Shown: one piece after another, positions 1 to 7,570 of the stretch
Numbering within the stretch: position 1 is the first letter of the stretch
Layout: each line of letters opens with the position of its first letter
IMG/VR virus record: IMGVR_UViG_3300021511_000003
Coordinates: 1 to 64,000 of that record
Reading direction: 5' to 3' (one strand)
Origin: a virus
DNA length: 64,000 nt
Notes under the pieces: model-generated
Database searches by the model: none
What the model was told of the DNA's origin: nothing
What the model saw: the letters and a program-made list of their open reading frames with translations, nothing else
Translations under genes and position numbers: made by a program

Positions 1-55
1 CATTTCTAGGGCCACCAGATTGATTCGGAGGTCCTTGTCCATTTTGTTTTGGCAT
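1..55 (-). CDS. N-terminus of a protein cut by the window edge
   Basis: Only the first 18 codons are present. They read MPKQNGQGPPNQSGGPRN, a Pro/Gly/Asn/Gln-rich start that looks like a disordered N-terminal tail. An AAGGA ribosome binding site lies eight bases before the ATG. The rest of the gene lies to the left of the window, so the product cannot be named. Confidence 0.55.
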   Translation of the reverse strand, partial: MPKQNGQGPPNQSGGPRN

Positions 56-90
56 AATACATTCCTTTTTGTTATGGGTTAATATAATAT

Positions 91-104
91 CACGAAGATT
101 CGTG
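91..104. terminator. Small hairpin after leftward small genes
   Basis: CACGAA GA TTCGTG forms a six base pair stem with a two-base gap. It lies between the stop of the 36-residue gene ending at 154 and the ribosome binding site of the gene starting at 55. There is no clear T run, so it may be an attenuator or RNA-end structure rather than a full terminator. Confidence 0.3.
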
Positions 105-153
105 ACTTAAATTTATATGTGGGCGATACTGTTGCACCATTGTCGCCAGTATT

Positions 154-264
154 CTAATTCGGGGAAGCTTTATCCCAATCCGGACTCACTAAATAATTTT
201 GGGGTGAGTCATCACTTTCTTGGAACAGGCTCCAGATGACTCGATCCAGAAATCCCCCAAGCAT
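154..264 (-). CDS. 36-residue hypothetical protein
   Basis: An ATG at 264 follows a G-rich stretch (GGGGGTG) that could serve as ribosome binding site, and the frame runs 36 codons to a TAG. The start MLGGFLDRVIWSLF is amphipathic and hydrophobic, and the tail is polar and acidic. It lies between two leftward genes and reads in the same direction. No family was recognised, and chance cannot be excluded at this length. Confidence 0.35.
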   Translation of the reverse strand: MLGGFLDRVIWSLFQESDDSPQNYLVSPDWDKASPN

Positions 265-279
265 AGCACCCCCAAAACC

Positions 280-540
280 TTAATTACTCATGTAATAAAA
301 CATTGTTATAACGACCGTAATTACAAATATGAATATAAACCAGATTCCGTAGTTATAAGGTACTTGTTGAGTACGTTCACCGTAGACATACTTTACGGCG
401 TTATCAATTGCAATATTTCTGATGTTTTGTTCTCCTAACCTCTGTATTGATACAGGTTTATCTTCTGATGTTAATTTTCCGATAATTATTTCAAGGTTAG
501 GATAATTTTGTCGATGTGTTAATGTCTTTTCTAATTTCAT
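280..540 (-). CDS. Small tail-anchored membrane protein
   Basis: The product is 86 residues, with a polar N-terminus and one strong hydrophobic segment at about residues 66-83 (IWFIFIFVITVVITMFYY), so a tail-anchored inner membrane protein is likely. A strong AAAGGAG ribosome binding site lies before the ATG. The promoter-like AT-rich element at 576-595 points at it. The family was not recognised; a role in lysis or the host membrane is only a guess. Confidence 0.65.
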   Translation of the reverse strand: MKLEKTLTHRQNYPNLEIIIGKLTSEDKPVSIQRLGEQNIRNIAIDNAVKYVYGERTQQVPYNYGIWFIFIFVITVVITMFYYMSN

Positions 541-575
541 TAATATATCTCCTTTAAAATAATAAGTATTTGATA

Positions 576-595
576 TTCACTTATTTATATATATA
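576..595 (-). promoter_or_regulatory. Candidate late-type promoter, leftward
   Basis: On the minus strand this reads TATATATATAAATAAGTGAA and contains TATAAATA, the T4 late promoter core. It matches 17 of 19 positions of a 19-base sequence found exactly at 7457-7475 (minus) and 25074-25092 (plus), all in intergenic regions. It points toward the membrane protein gene starting at 540. Confidence 0.4.
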
Positions 596-597
596 GT

Positions 598-617
598 AAA
601 ATATATATAAATGATAT
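598..617 (+). promoter_or_regulatory. Candidate promoter, rightward half of a divergent pair
   Basis: The plus strand reads AAATATATATAAATGATATT, a near mirror image of the leftward element at 576-595. The two form an inverted AT-rich pair between divergent genes. This half points at the gene starting at 726. Confidence 0.3.
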
Positions 618-626
618 TGTAAATTT

Positions 627-644
627 TTTAGAACAAATTATATG
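627..644 (+). promoter_or_regulatory. Conserved GAACAAA motif upstream of a rightward gene
   Basis: TTTAGAACAAATTATATG matches the elements at 1607-1624 and 7513-7530, whose common form is TTAGAACAAAATATAAA. All three lie 35-85 bases before the first codon of a rightward gene. It could be a promoter class, perhaps read by the phage RNA polymerase, or a conserved leader element. Confidence 0.35.
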
Positions 645-725
645 AAACGTCTGCACGATAAATCACCCAACAGACTTTAAATACAAAACGAGGTTTTAGT
701 CTGTAACCTGATAAGGAGAAATATC

Positions 726-1517
726 ATGACTTATAAAGAAAATTTTGTAGTAGAATTAAAATGCAATGGTAAAATTATGCGTGTTAAAGATGGAGTTGTT
801 TATTTACCTTATGGATCTGAATATACGCTTCTTCTCAAAAATCTTAACTCAAGAAAAGCATCAGTCAAGATTCACATTGATGGTCAGGATGTTCTTGATT
901 ATAGCAGTTTAATTCTTGAAGCAAATTCCAGTACTGAACTTAAAGGATTCCTTAATGGTTCCGTTGCTAAAAATCATTTCAAGTTTATTCATAAAACAAG
1001 AAAAATTCAAGAACATAGAGGCGATAAAATTGATGATGGATTAATAAGAGTTGAATTTGCTTTCGAAAAAGTACAACCTAAGATTCTTAAAAGATCTGTT
1101 ATATATGATAATAATAGTTGGTTTGATGCAGATACAACTGTATATAAAACAATTGCTCAACCAATGGTTTCAAATAATGCCAGTAATTTTGTAAAGGGTT
1201 CAATAGATGGAAAAATTAGAGGTATTTCTAATGATTTTCACGTTGATTATTTGGGAATTGAATCTATTGGTCAACCTCTTGATGATGAAGGTATTACTGT
1301 TAAGGGATCTGAATGTAATCAATCATTTAGGTATGGAATGATCGGTGAAACCGAACAATCGAATGTAATAACCATACAATTAAAAGGTATGACCGGATCA
1401 GGTACTCAAGTAAAACAACCCATAACGGTAAATAAAAAACTTGAATGTTATATATGTGGAACAAAATCAAAATCATCATTTAAATATTGTCCTGTTTGTG
1501 GAACATTTTTAGAATAA
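726..1517 (+). CDS. Conserved virion-type protein with C-terminal zinc ribbon
   Basis: The product is 263 residues. The N-terminal half is beta-rich (YGSEYTLLLKNLNSRKA, then HIDGQDVLDYSSLILEANS), which I associate from memory with a structural-looking protein family in large myophages. The last 30 residues hold two CxxC pairs (CYICG and CPVCG) separated by about 15 residues, a typical zinc ribbon. An AAGGAG ribosome binding site precedes the ATG. It is followed by its own hairpin and then other virion genes. The exact role is unknown. Confidence 0.7.
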   Translation: MTYKENFVVELKCNGKIMRVKDGVVYLPYGSEYTLLLKNLNSRKASVKIHIDGQDVLDYSSLILEANSSTELKGFLNGSVAKNHFKFIHKTRKIQEHRGDKIDDGLIRVEFAFEKVQPKILKRSVIYDNNSWFDADTTVYKTIAQPMVSNNASNFVKGSIDGKIRGISNDFHVDYLGIESIGQPLDDEGITVKGSECNQSFRYGMIGETEQSNVITIQLKGMTGSGTQVKQPITVNKKLECYICGTKSKSSFKYCPVCGTFLE

Positions 1518-1541
1518 AAATAAATCATGCAGATTTAAAAA

Positions 1542-1576
1542 AAACGATGGTTAATTAATTTTTGTTACCATCGTTT
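1542..1576 (+). terminator. Hairpin after the zinc-ribbon gene
   Basis: AAACGATGGT pairs exactly with ACCATCGTTT across a 15-base loop, giving a ten base pair stem followed by an AT-rich tail. It lies between the stop at 1517 and the promoter-like motif at 1607. It probably terminates or processes the upstream transcript. Confidence 0.5.
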
Positions 1577-1606
1577 ATATTATTTTAGTTCTAAACCTTC
1601 CATCAA

Positions 1607-1624
1607 CTAAGAACAAAATATAAA
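1607..1624 (+). promoter_or_regulatory. Conserved GAACAAAATATAAA motif
   Basis: The sequence CTAAGAACAAAATATAAA differs from the element at 7513-7530 only at its first two or three bases. It lies 36 bases before the ATG at 1660, just after a hairpin, which is the arrangement expected for a terminator followed by a new promoter. Confidence 0.4.
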
Positions 1625-1659
1625 GTGTGTCCACCATCGTTTTAAAGGAAACTTAAAAT

Positions 1660-2349
1660 ATGGAAAAGAAATTAGAATCAAAAGAAATTCTCATCAAAGA
1701 TATATACGGTGATCATTGTTTAAACGATTCCTTAGGGGGTCCGTCTAGATCTAAAAAAGGAAATCCATCTGGATATGTTGAAATTTATGAGGTGAATGAA
1801 AATAATAATAAAAAATTACTTGGGCGATATAATCTAGTTCTTTATATTGGTCGAGAATGGTTAGCCCAAAGAATATTTAATGTAAATAATATAAATATTA
1901 CATCAACCAGAGAAGAGTTTATCAGTTGGTTTGGATTAGGAAATGGTGGTGTCATTCCAGGTGACCCATTAAATCCATCCCCTCCAACATTAGATGATGA
2001 AGGTCTATCTTCTGAAGTTATGATATCCCCTTCTGATTCATCAGCTGCGGACTATCATGTAGTGGATGTAGATCATCCAGAAGAAGGTTATTATAAAATA
2101 CCGTTTGATTCAGTTATATTTGAATCTGATGCTCTTAATAATGATAGATGGTTGGTAATAAATGTTACTACTACTGTCGGTGCTAGTTATGCAAACGACA
2201 AACAGTTAAGTGAAGCAGGTTTATTTTCTGCAGCAAGTTCTGTCGGAGGATATACCGGAAATTTTACAATTTTTTCAAGAGTTACATTCCCATCAATTGT
2301 TAAAACAACTGATAGAAGATTAATATTTTCATGGTTCATATATGTATAA
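1660..2349 (+). CDS. Probable virion structural protein
   Basis: The product is 229 residues and beta-rich, with no transmembrane segment and no catalytic motif. Segments such as LYIGREWLAQRIFNV and FISWFGLGNGG, and the C-terminal RVTFPSIVKTTDRRL, look to me like a conserved structural family in jumbo myophages, but this is from memory. It lies directly upstream of the tail sheath gene and shares its direction, so a tail or neck component is likely. The function is unproven. Confidence 0.6.
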   Translation: MEKKLESKEILIKDIYGDHCLNDSLGGPSRSKKGNPSGYVEIYEVNENNNKKLLGRYNLVLYIGREWLAQRIFNVNNINITSTREEFISWFGLGNGGVIPGDPLNPSPPTLDDEGLSSEVMISPSDSSAADYHVVDVDHPEEGYYKIPFDSVIFESDALNNDRWLVINVTTTVGASYANDKQLSEAGLFSAASSVGGYTGNFTIFSRVTFPSIVKTTDRRLIFSWFIYV

Positions 2350-2437
2350 AAATTATAGACCTGGAGAGAAAGGAAGATAAAAAAATAGAAAAATAAATAA
2401 ACATTAGAGAAATTAATTTATTTAGGAGGAAACTAAC

Positions 2438-4390
2438 ATGGCTGCTAATGTTTCGCCAGGAGTTTTTAGTAAAATTATAGACCTTTCTCAATTCGTTCAA
2501 GCAGTACCATCAACAATTGGATTTATTGCTGCCCTTACTGAAAAAGGTGAGGATAATGTATTAAAATTTATCGGTTCAAGATCTGATTATATCAGCGAGT
2601 TTGGTGAACCAAATATTTCTACTTATGGAAAACAATATGGGCAAGGACCATATTGTGCATATAATTATTTGGGAGAATCAGGTGCTTTATATTTCATGAG
2701 ATGCCTGCCTGATAATGCAACATTTTCAAATATTAGAATTGATACAACAGTTGGAGCAGGTGACTCAACCGCTGGGTATCAAATTACATTTGTGGAAGGA
2801 ATGAATTCACAATCTGAACTTAAAAGCAATTTACAGCAAGATGGAACTACATATCCAATTTGTTTCTTATATCCAATTGGAAGAGGTCAGTGGTATAATA
2901 AATTAGGTGTAAGAATCACAGAGGTATCTAATCCAACTATTTGGGAGCAATATATCTTAGATATCTATGAAAAACAATCTGATGGGCAAGATGCAATTAT
3001 TGAATCATTTGGTATTTCATTTGAACAAAATGCTAAAGACACAGGTGGAGAATCTATTTGGATTGTTGATGTTTTGAACACATATTCATCTGTATTAAGA
3101 GCTGAAATGTATGTCGATGAAAATCTAGATATTAAATCAGCTGGTTATAATGAAAATATCAAATTTTATGATAAAGATATTGATACAAATGTTAGAGTTA
3201 CCTTAACACCTGGCTCAGCAGATATCACAGATATTAAACAAGATTTTTCAGATTGGGAAGGTTCCGCATCAGGTAATTTTGTTATTATTGCTAAAGATGG
3301 TAAAGGTAATGAAATTTGGGGTTGGTTAGGAACTGCCGGTGGCGTTGATGATGAAGTTATTACAGTATTTTCAGAAGTGTCACTATCAACACAATCATGG
3401 AATGGTTCTATATCAGAATTTGATGATGGAAGTACCATTGAATATCGTATTAAGAAATCATATGGTTCCGTAGTAGGTGCATTTGCATCAGCCAACCCTG
3501 TTCCATTAAGAAAGGGTGGAGATGGTGATTTGTTACAAGCTGATGGTTCATTAGATACAGTAGAAGCTACAACTTTATTGAACCAAGCCTATAATGGTAT
3601 TATTGATGATAATGTTCTCGATAATGAAAATATTTATTTTTCAATGGTATTTGATTGTGGTTATCCAGCGGATGTAAAATCAGCTATCAGTACATTATGT
3701 CAAACAAGACGTGACTGTGTTGGTATTTTAGATAATGGTGATAATTCATCTGCTAATTTAGCACTTACTGCAAGAAATAATGTTAATACTTTTAATAATT
3801 ATTTTGTTGCTCTTTATGAATCATATAATAAAGTATTTGATCCATTCACAGGTCAAGACGTTTGGTTTTCACCTATTTATCATATGTCTTATATTTTGCC
3901 AAGAAATGATACTGTTGCTGAACTTTGGTATGCAGCAGCAGGTTTCAATAGAGCAGCAATTGATACTATTAAAGAACAACGTTATAATCCAAGACTTGGT
4001 CAAAGAGATCAACTGTACTTAAAACAATTAAATCCAATTGTAAAATTTAATCCGGGTTATGTTGTTTGGGGCCAGTTAACCTCTCAAGCTAAAGCTAGTG
4101 CTCTTCAAGATCTTAATATTGTTCGACTTGTTTTATATATCAAGAGAGCGTTTGAAGACTTCTGTAGATTTTTCATCTTTGAGCAAAATGATGCAATCAC
4201 TTGGTCATTAGTATCAGGTAAATTGGTTGACTTTCTCGAAGTAATCAGAAAGAAACGTGGTCTTGTAAATTATACAATAGATGTTGGAGCTACAGAGTAC
4301 GAACAACGTACTAAGAGATTCCATGTCAATGTAACATTAGAACCTACAAGAACTGTTGAACAAATTGAATTGAACTTCTTTATAATATAA
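2438..4390 (+). CDS. Contractile tail sheath protein (T4 gp18-like)
   Basis: The product is 650 residues, close to T4 gp18 (659). The N-terminus ANVSPGVFSKIIDLSQFV is the classic sheath start that threads between subunits. The C-terminal domain has the usual sheath pattern: IKEQRYNPRLGQRDQLYLKQ, a helix around VLYIKRAFEDFCRFFIFEQND, and the final strand region VNVTLEPTRTVEQIEL. An AGGAGG ribosome binding site precedes the ATG. A strong terminator follows. It forms the contractile outer tube of the tail and is presumably expressed late. Confidence 0.95.
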   Translation: MAANVSPGVFSKIIDLSQFVQAVPSTIGFIAALTEKGEDNVLKFIGSRSDYISEFGEPNISTYGKQYGQGPYCAYNYLGESGALYFMRCLPDNATFSNIRIDTTVGAGDSTAGYQITFVEGMNSQSELKSNLQQDGTTYPICFLYPIGRGQWYNKLGVRITEVSNPTIWEQYILDIYEKQSDGQDAIIESFGISFEQNAKDTGGESIWIVDVLNTYSSVLRAEMYVDENLDIKSAGYNENIKFYDKDIDTNVRVTLTPGSADITDIKQDFSDWEGSASGNFVIIAKDGKGNEIWGWLGTAGGVDDEVITVFSEVSLSTQSWNGSISEFDDGSTIEYRIKKSYGSVVGAFASANPVPLRKGGDGDLLQADGSLDTVEATTLLNQAYNGIIDDNVLDNENIYFSMVFDCGYPADVKSAISTLCQTRRDCVGILDNGDNSSANLALTARNNVNTFNNYFVALYESYNKVFDPFTGQDVWFSPIYHMSYILPRNDTVAELWYAAAGFNRAAIDTIKEQRYNPRLGQRDQLYLKQLNPIVKFNPGYVVWGQLTSQAKASALQDLNIVRLVLYIKRAFEDFCRFFIFEQNDAITWSLVSGKLVDFLEVIRKKRGLVNYTIDVGATEYEQRTKRFHVNVTLEPTRTVEQIELNFFII

Positions 4391-4397
4391 GTAGAAT

Positions 4398-4435
4398 AAG
4401 GAGCCGCACACATTAAGTGAGTGGCTCCTTTTTTT
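4398..4435 (+). terminator. Rho-independent terminator after the sheath gene
   Basis: AAGGAGCC pairs with GGCTCCTT around a loop, and the stem runs into a seven-base T run. It ends the rightward sheath transcript and separates it from the convergent leftward gene ending at 4448. Confidence 0.9.
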
Positions 4436-4447
4436 CGTTGGAATATT

Positions 4448-4942
4448 TTATGGAGATAGTGGTTTACCCAATGGTACAACTGATAACGAATGTTTTAATG
4501 ATCCATCTAAAATTTTAGTTGTGTAAACCAAATATACTAACATATTCATTTTTTTATCATAGAATCTAGCAATTTTCATTACCTTTGATCCAATGGATTT
4601 ACTGATGTGAGTAATGTTTGTTCTTGTTGTTTTATCAACTACCATTTTTCCATTTTTAATGGGGATTTCCCCTGTAAGTCTTGCTGCAATTGCTGTGTTA
4701 CTGGGGTCTGCTATTGCGAACATTCGACCAGATTTGATTGTTGTGAAAACAATTGAAATGAATGGATTATCAGGATCTTGAACCCTAATTATTTTTATTT
4801 TATCCCCACCTTGAATTAATCGTTTAACACATTCAACTTCACCAATTTGAACAATTGCATCATTTCCTGCAAACGATTTATTTACACCAATCATACCAAT
4901 CATAACAAGCACTATACATGTGAGTTTTACATTTTTACTCAT
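4448..4942 (-). CDS. CreA-family secreted protein
   Basis: The product is 164 residues. A signal peptide is clear: basic MSKNVK, a hydrophobic core, then NKSFA before a probable signal peptidase I cleavage. The mature part follows the bacterial CreA pattern: IGEV, then DKIKIIRVQDPDNP, and at the end VMKIARFYDKKMNMLVYLVY, DGS and SVVP. CreA is a periplasmic protein of unclear function found mainly in Proteobacteria. It is last in a leftward cassette inserted among tail genes, and reads like an accessory gene acting on the host envelope. The family call is firm; the role is unknown. Confidence 0.8.
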   Translation of the reverse strand: MSKNVKLTCIVLVMIGMIGVNKSFAGNDAIVQIGEVECVKRLIQGGDKIKIIRVQDPDNPFISIVFTTIKSGRMFAIADPSNTAIAARLTGEIPIKNGKMVVDKTTRTNITHISKSIGSKVMKIARFYDKKMNMLVYLVYTTKILDGSLKHSLSVVPLGKPLSP

Positions 4943-4950
4943 AATTTTCC

Positions 4951-5502
4951 CTAATCAATTTTAAATTCATTTTTATTAACTTCTATTTGAAATTTATATA
5001 TATCATTCATAGCATCCCATGATTCATCAATAATTTTATTATTTAATAGTGGTACTATATTAATGATGAGAAAACTAATTGCATGTTGCTCTTGTATATA
5101 TCCGGATTTATCATTCTCGTATCTTTTTGAAAGTTGTTTATATTCAATGTTGGACCTTCTTAGAGGATTATAAATATTTTTTATAATAAGATTCAATTCA
5201 CTTATTAATTGAAGAAAGAATAAACATGTATTTGAATTTATATTTGGATTGTTCATAGAACTAAATAATGCTGAGTTGGCAACTCCATCTGAAATAATTG
5301 ATAGCTGCTTTAAATTAATGTCTTTCAATTCAAATAATCCAATATGTTCTCTCATAGATAAATGACTTTGAATATCAAAATCTGGAGGGATAGCTACAAA
5401 TTCTGCTAAAACATAATTATCTATAGTACTTTGATCGATCATCTCATGAGAATTATCGATAGGTAGACTATCACGGTTTTTACTGGTCGGTTTTATAATC
5501 AT
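4951..5502 (-). CDS. Hypothetical helical protein
   Basis: About 183 residues if translation starts at the ATG at 5502. The frame is open up to an ATG at 5628, but that start would overlap the TNSSSSSF gene by over 100 bases, so the internal start is preferred. The protein is polar, mostly helical, with no cysteine motif or membrane segment that I recognise. It lies between the CreA-like gene and the TNSSS protein in one leftward set. No family was recognised. Confidence 0.6.
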   Translation of the reverse strand: MIIKPTSKNRDSLPIDNSHEMIDQSTIDNYVLAEFVAIPPDFDIQSHLSMREHIGLFELKDINLKQLSIISDGVANSALFSSMNNPNINSNTCLFFLQLISELNLIIKNIYNPLRRSNIEYKQLSKRYENDKSGYIQEQHAISFLIINIVPLLNNKIIDESWDAMNDIYKFQIEVNKNEFKID

Positions 5503-5515
5503 TTCATCTTTATAA

Positions 5516-6016
5516 TTAATGTTGACTGACTTTGATATATGGGAGTCCACCCCAGTCGTTGTCGTGTTCGAGGTCAGAAAAGAATTCACCATCTTCATCA
5601 CCGTATTGAAAAAAGTATATATATCCATTATTCTCCTCTAGTAATTTTTTGCCTTTATTTAAAGCATCATTTTTTTGTATCATATCTATTTCATCATCAC
5701 ATTGTTTTTGCCATGCTTGATTATGCCATAAGTCCCTTTCTGTTATTCCTTCTCGCTTACAAAAAGTTTTAGAGTGGTCCCATGATGAAATAATTCCATC
5801 AACCCAACCTGAACACAGAACTTCAATAATTTGTGGCAAAGCTTCTGGTCCAGCTTTTAATGGTTTTTGTTTGATGCCATCGGTAAATATTTGTTTTTGA
5901 AAATCAGGTCTACTTATATAACGAGATACATTTTTTTCATTTTCAATCTTACATGGCCAAATAACAATGAATGAAGAAGAACTTGAGTTAGTTACAAAAT
6001 CACTTTTTATTTTCAT
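5516..6016 (-). CDS. TNSSSSSF-motif protein next to a radical SAM gene
   Basis: The product is 166 residues and starts MKIKSDFVTNSSSSSFIV. The same N-terminus, with little else in common, begins two other proteins here (start codons at 48149 and 51944). This motif is known to me as a recurrent N-terminus of otherwise unrelated hypothetical proteins in bacteria. The rest is acidic and Trp-rich, ending ...GGLPYIKV. It starts two bases after the radical SAM gene stops, so the two are probably co-translated. An enzyme-substrate relation is an inference. Confidence 0.75.
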   Translation of the reverse strand: MKIKSDFVTNSSSSSFIVIWPCKIENEKNVSRYISRPDFQKQIFTDGIKQKPLKAGPEALPQIIEVLCSGWVDGIISSWDHSKTFCKREGITERDLWHNQAWQKQCDDEIDMIQKNDALNKGKKLLEENNGYIYFFQYGDEDGEFFSDLEHDNDWGGLPYIKVSQH

Positions 6017-6017
6017 T

Positions 6018-7016
6018 TTATAATCCTAGTGGGCATGAGTATCTATTATTGTTTAATGATTCTCTAAATAGTTGAAATGGGGATGTATTATTCCAGATAT
6101 ATTCAATGTCGTGATCGTTTGTTATGGGAACTGACCACAAATTCTTATCTGCAAAACTACATGGCATAAGTCGCATATCTGGAGTTATATATGCTGACAT
6201 TCGTGCCGCTTCACAGGAATCAATTGACATTTGTTGTAGTTTATTTGGAGTAACATATTTTAAAACATGATTTACTAAACAGCTATCCATTCCAATTTTA
6301 AATTTACTTTGTGGTTTGAAAACAACTTCTGAAAATTTTTTCAATTGGTGGGGTTCGGGTACCCAATCAAGGTTTACACCTGCACCTGCTGGTTTGAATA
6401 ATAGAAATATAACAGCATTTAATTTATCAATATCAACCAAACTCGATTCACCTTCTTGCCAAGGGTTTTCTCCAGATAATATTTGTACTGCCATATTATA
6501 TGATTCTTTTGAAAAAATTGTATGGATGTTAGTTTTAACTCCAGCATTCAATAATTTTTCAATGGCATTATATGTATACTCTTTACAATAATTACTAATT
6601 GCAACCGCTCCACACACTTTTGATATTTCAATATGTTTATCTGTTAACCCAATACCACTTGTTGTATAGTTTGGTGTAACCCCATTATCTTTGGCATATG
6701 TCACAATTTTCTCAAATTCTTCATGCTGATTAGGATCACCTCTACCACCCAAAGCAACTTGGTTTGTGTGATGTTTAGTTTGATCTATTATTATTTTGAA
6801 ATTATCAAATGACATGTTTGGTTCATTGATATGACCTTGATAACAAAATTTACATTTGTTTTTACAATGACCCATAATTCCAACGTCAATTAATGAGGGA
6901 AGATATAATGAAAAAGGATCTTCTTTTCCAGTTGTTCCTCTTAGTACTTCAACACCGGTTGCAGTGCTAAAAAATAATTCATAGTCATTATTTTTAAAAA
7001 ATTTATTGAATATCAT
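6018..7016 (-). CDS. Radical SAM protein with Cys-rich C-terminus
   Basis: The product is 332 residues. CKNKCKFC at about residues 52-59 is the CX3CX2C 4Fe-4S motif of radical SAM enzymes, and LGGRGDP at about residue 94 is the glycine-rich SAM-binding strand. The C-terminal third holds further cysteines (SCEAAR, MPCSFA, SCPLG) in a SPASM/twitch-like layout, typical of peptide-modifying members. It lies between a membrane-anchored protein and the TNSSSSSF protein, overlapping or abutting both. It is not QueE, which is shorter and has a different cluster motif. The substrate is unknown; the neighbouring protein is the obvious candidate. Confidence 0.85.
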   Translation of the reverse strand: MIFNKFFKNNDYELFFSTATGVEVLRGTTGKEDPFSLYLPSLIDVGIMGHCKNKCKFCYQGHINEPNMSFDNFKIIIDQTKHHTNQVALGGRGDPNQHEEFEKIVTYAKDNGVTPNYTTSGIGLTDKHIEISKVCGAVAISNYCKEYTYNAIEKLLNAGVKTNIHTIFSKESYNMAVQILSGENPWQEGESSLVDIDKLNAVIFLLFKPAGAGVNLDWVPEPHQLKKFSEVVFKPQSKFKIGMDSCLVNHVLKYVTPNKLQQMSIDSCEAARMSAYITPDMRLMPCSFADKNLWSVPITNDHDIEYIWNNTSPFQLFRESLNNNRYSCPLGL

Positions 7017-7420
7017 AATTTTTTCATGCCGATTTCGTTGTTTGGCTTTTCTTTCTCAATGGGTTTAATTTTTTCCACCACTTCGTCTTCAATGGTTTCT
7101 TTTTCAATAGGTTTTTTTTCTTCTTTGATATCTTGTGTCTTGTCATTTCTCTCCTCGCCCTTTATTTTAATTTCATGTACAACAATGTCTACACCATCTT
7201 TTATAATATTAATACCATCCTTCATAATTACTTTTGTTTTTTTACCAAGTTCTTTAAATTTTATTTCTAAAGATGACCTCCCTGTTGTAACCTTTTGGTT
7301 AACTTCTGTTTTAACTTGGTTGATTTTTTTTTCATCGTCATGGTCATTTATTACAATGTAGCTTATGATAACAACAATAATAATTGGCCAACTAACAATA
7401 AATCTAATTATTTTACTCAT
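7013..7420 (-). CDS. Membrane-anchored charged protein
   Basis: The product is 135 residues. One N-terminal transmembrane segment (FIVSWPIIIVVIISYIVI) is followed by a long, highly charged, probably coiled or disordered tail with several Lys-Pro-Ile-Glu-Lys repeats (KKPIEKE, KIKPIEKEKP). An AAAAGGAG ribosome binding site precedes the ATG, and the stop overlaps the radical SAM start. The Pro/Lys/Glu tail resembles periplasm-spanning proteins such as TonB or spanins in style only. The family was not recognised. Confidence 0.65.
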   Translation of the reverse strand: MSKIIRFIVSWPIIIVVIISYIVINDHDDEKKINQVKTEVNQKVTTGRSSLEIKFKELGKKTKVIMKDGINIIKDGVDIVVHEIKIKGEERNDKTQDIKEEKKPIEKETIEDEVVEKIKPIEKEKPNNEIGMKKL

Positions 7421-7456
7421 ATTTTCTCCTTTTAAAAAATTAAAGTTAATTATTGT

Positions 7457-7475
7457 TTCATTTATTAATATATAT
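7457..7475 (-). promoter_or_regulatory. Candidate promoter, exact 19-base match to 25074
   Basis: On the minus strand this reads ATATATATTAATAAATGAA, identical to the plus strand at 25074-25092 and 17 of 19 identical to the minus element at 577-595. It lies 37 bases before the leftward gene starting at 7420. Repetition in unrelated intergenic regions supports a functional site. Confidence 0.45.
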
Positions 7476-7512
7476 AGTTATTGATTTAATTTATGAACAA
7501 TGTCCCACACAG

Positions 7513-7530
7513 TTTAGAACAAAATATAAA
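7513..7530 (+). promoter_or_regulatory. Conserved TTTAGAACAAAATATAAA motif
   Basis: This is the clearest copy of the motif also seen at 627 and 1607. It lies 41 bases before the ATG of the HAD gene at 7571, in the divergent spacer between a leftward cassette and the rightward tail operon. Confidence 0.45.
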
Positions 7531-7570
7531 ATTGTTCGCCGGTACTATATAAAAATTATGGAAACTAATT

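Noticed and set aside
220-438. Rightward 72-codon frame
   Set aside because: It lies opposite a leftward membrane protein gene with a strong ribosome binding site (280-540), and has none itself.
3166-3495. Leftward 109-codon frame within the sheath gene
   Set aside because: It is antisense to the middle of the tail sheath, with no start signal.
6018-7016. QueE as identity of the radical SAM enzyme, which would complete the preQ0 pathway
   Set aside because: QueE is about 210-240 residues with a CX14CX2C or CX3CX2C core and no extra C-terminal cysteines. This protein is 332 residues with SPASM/twitch-like cysteines.
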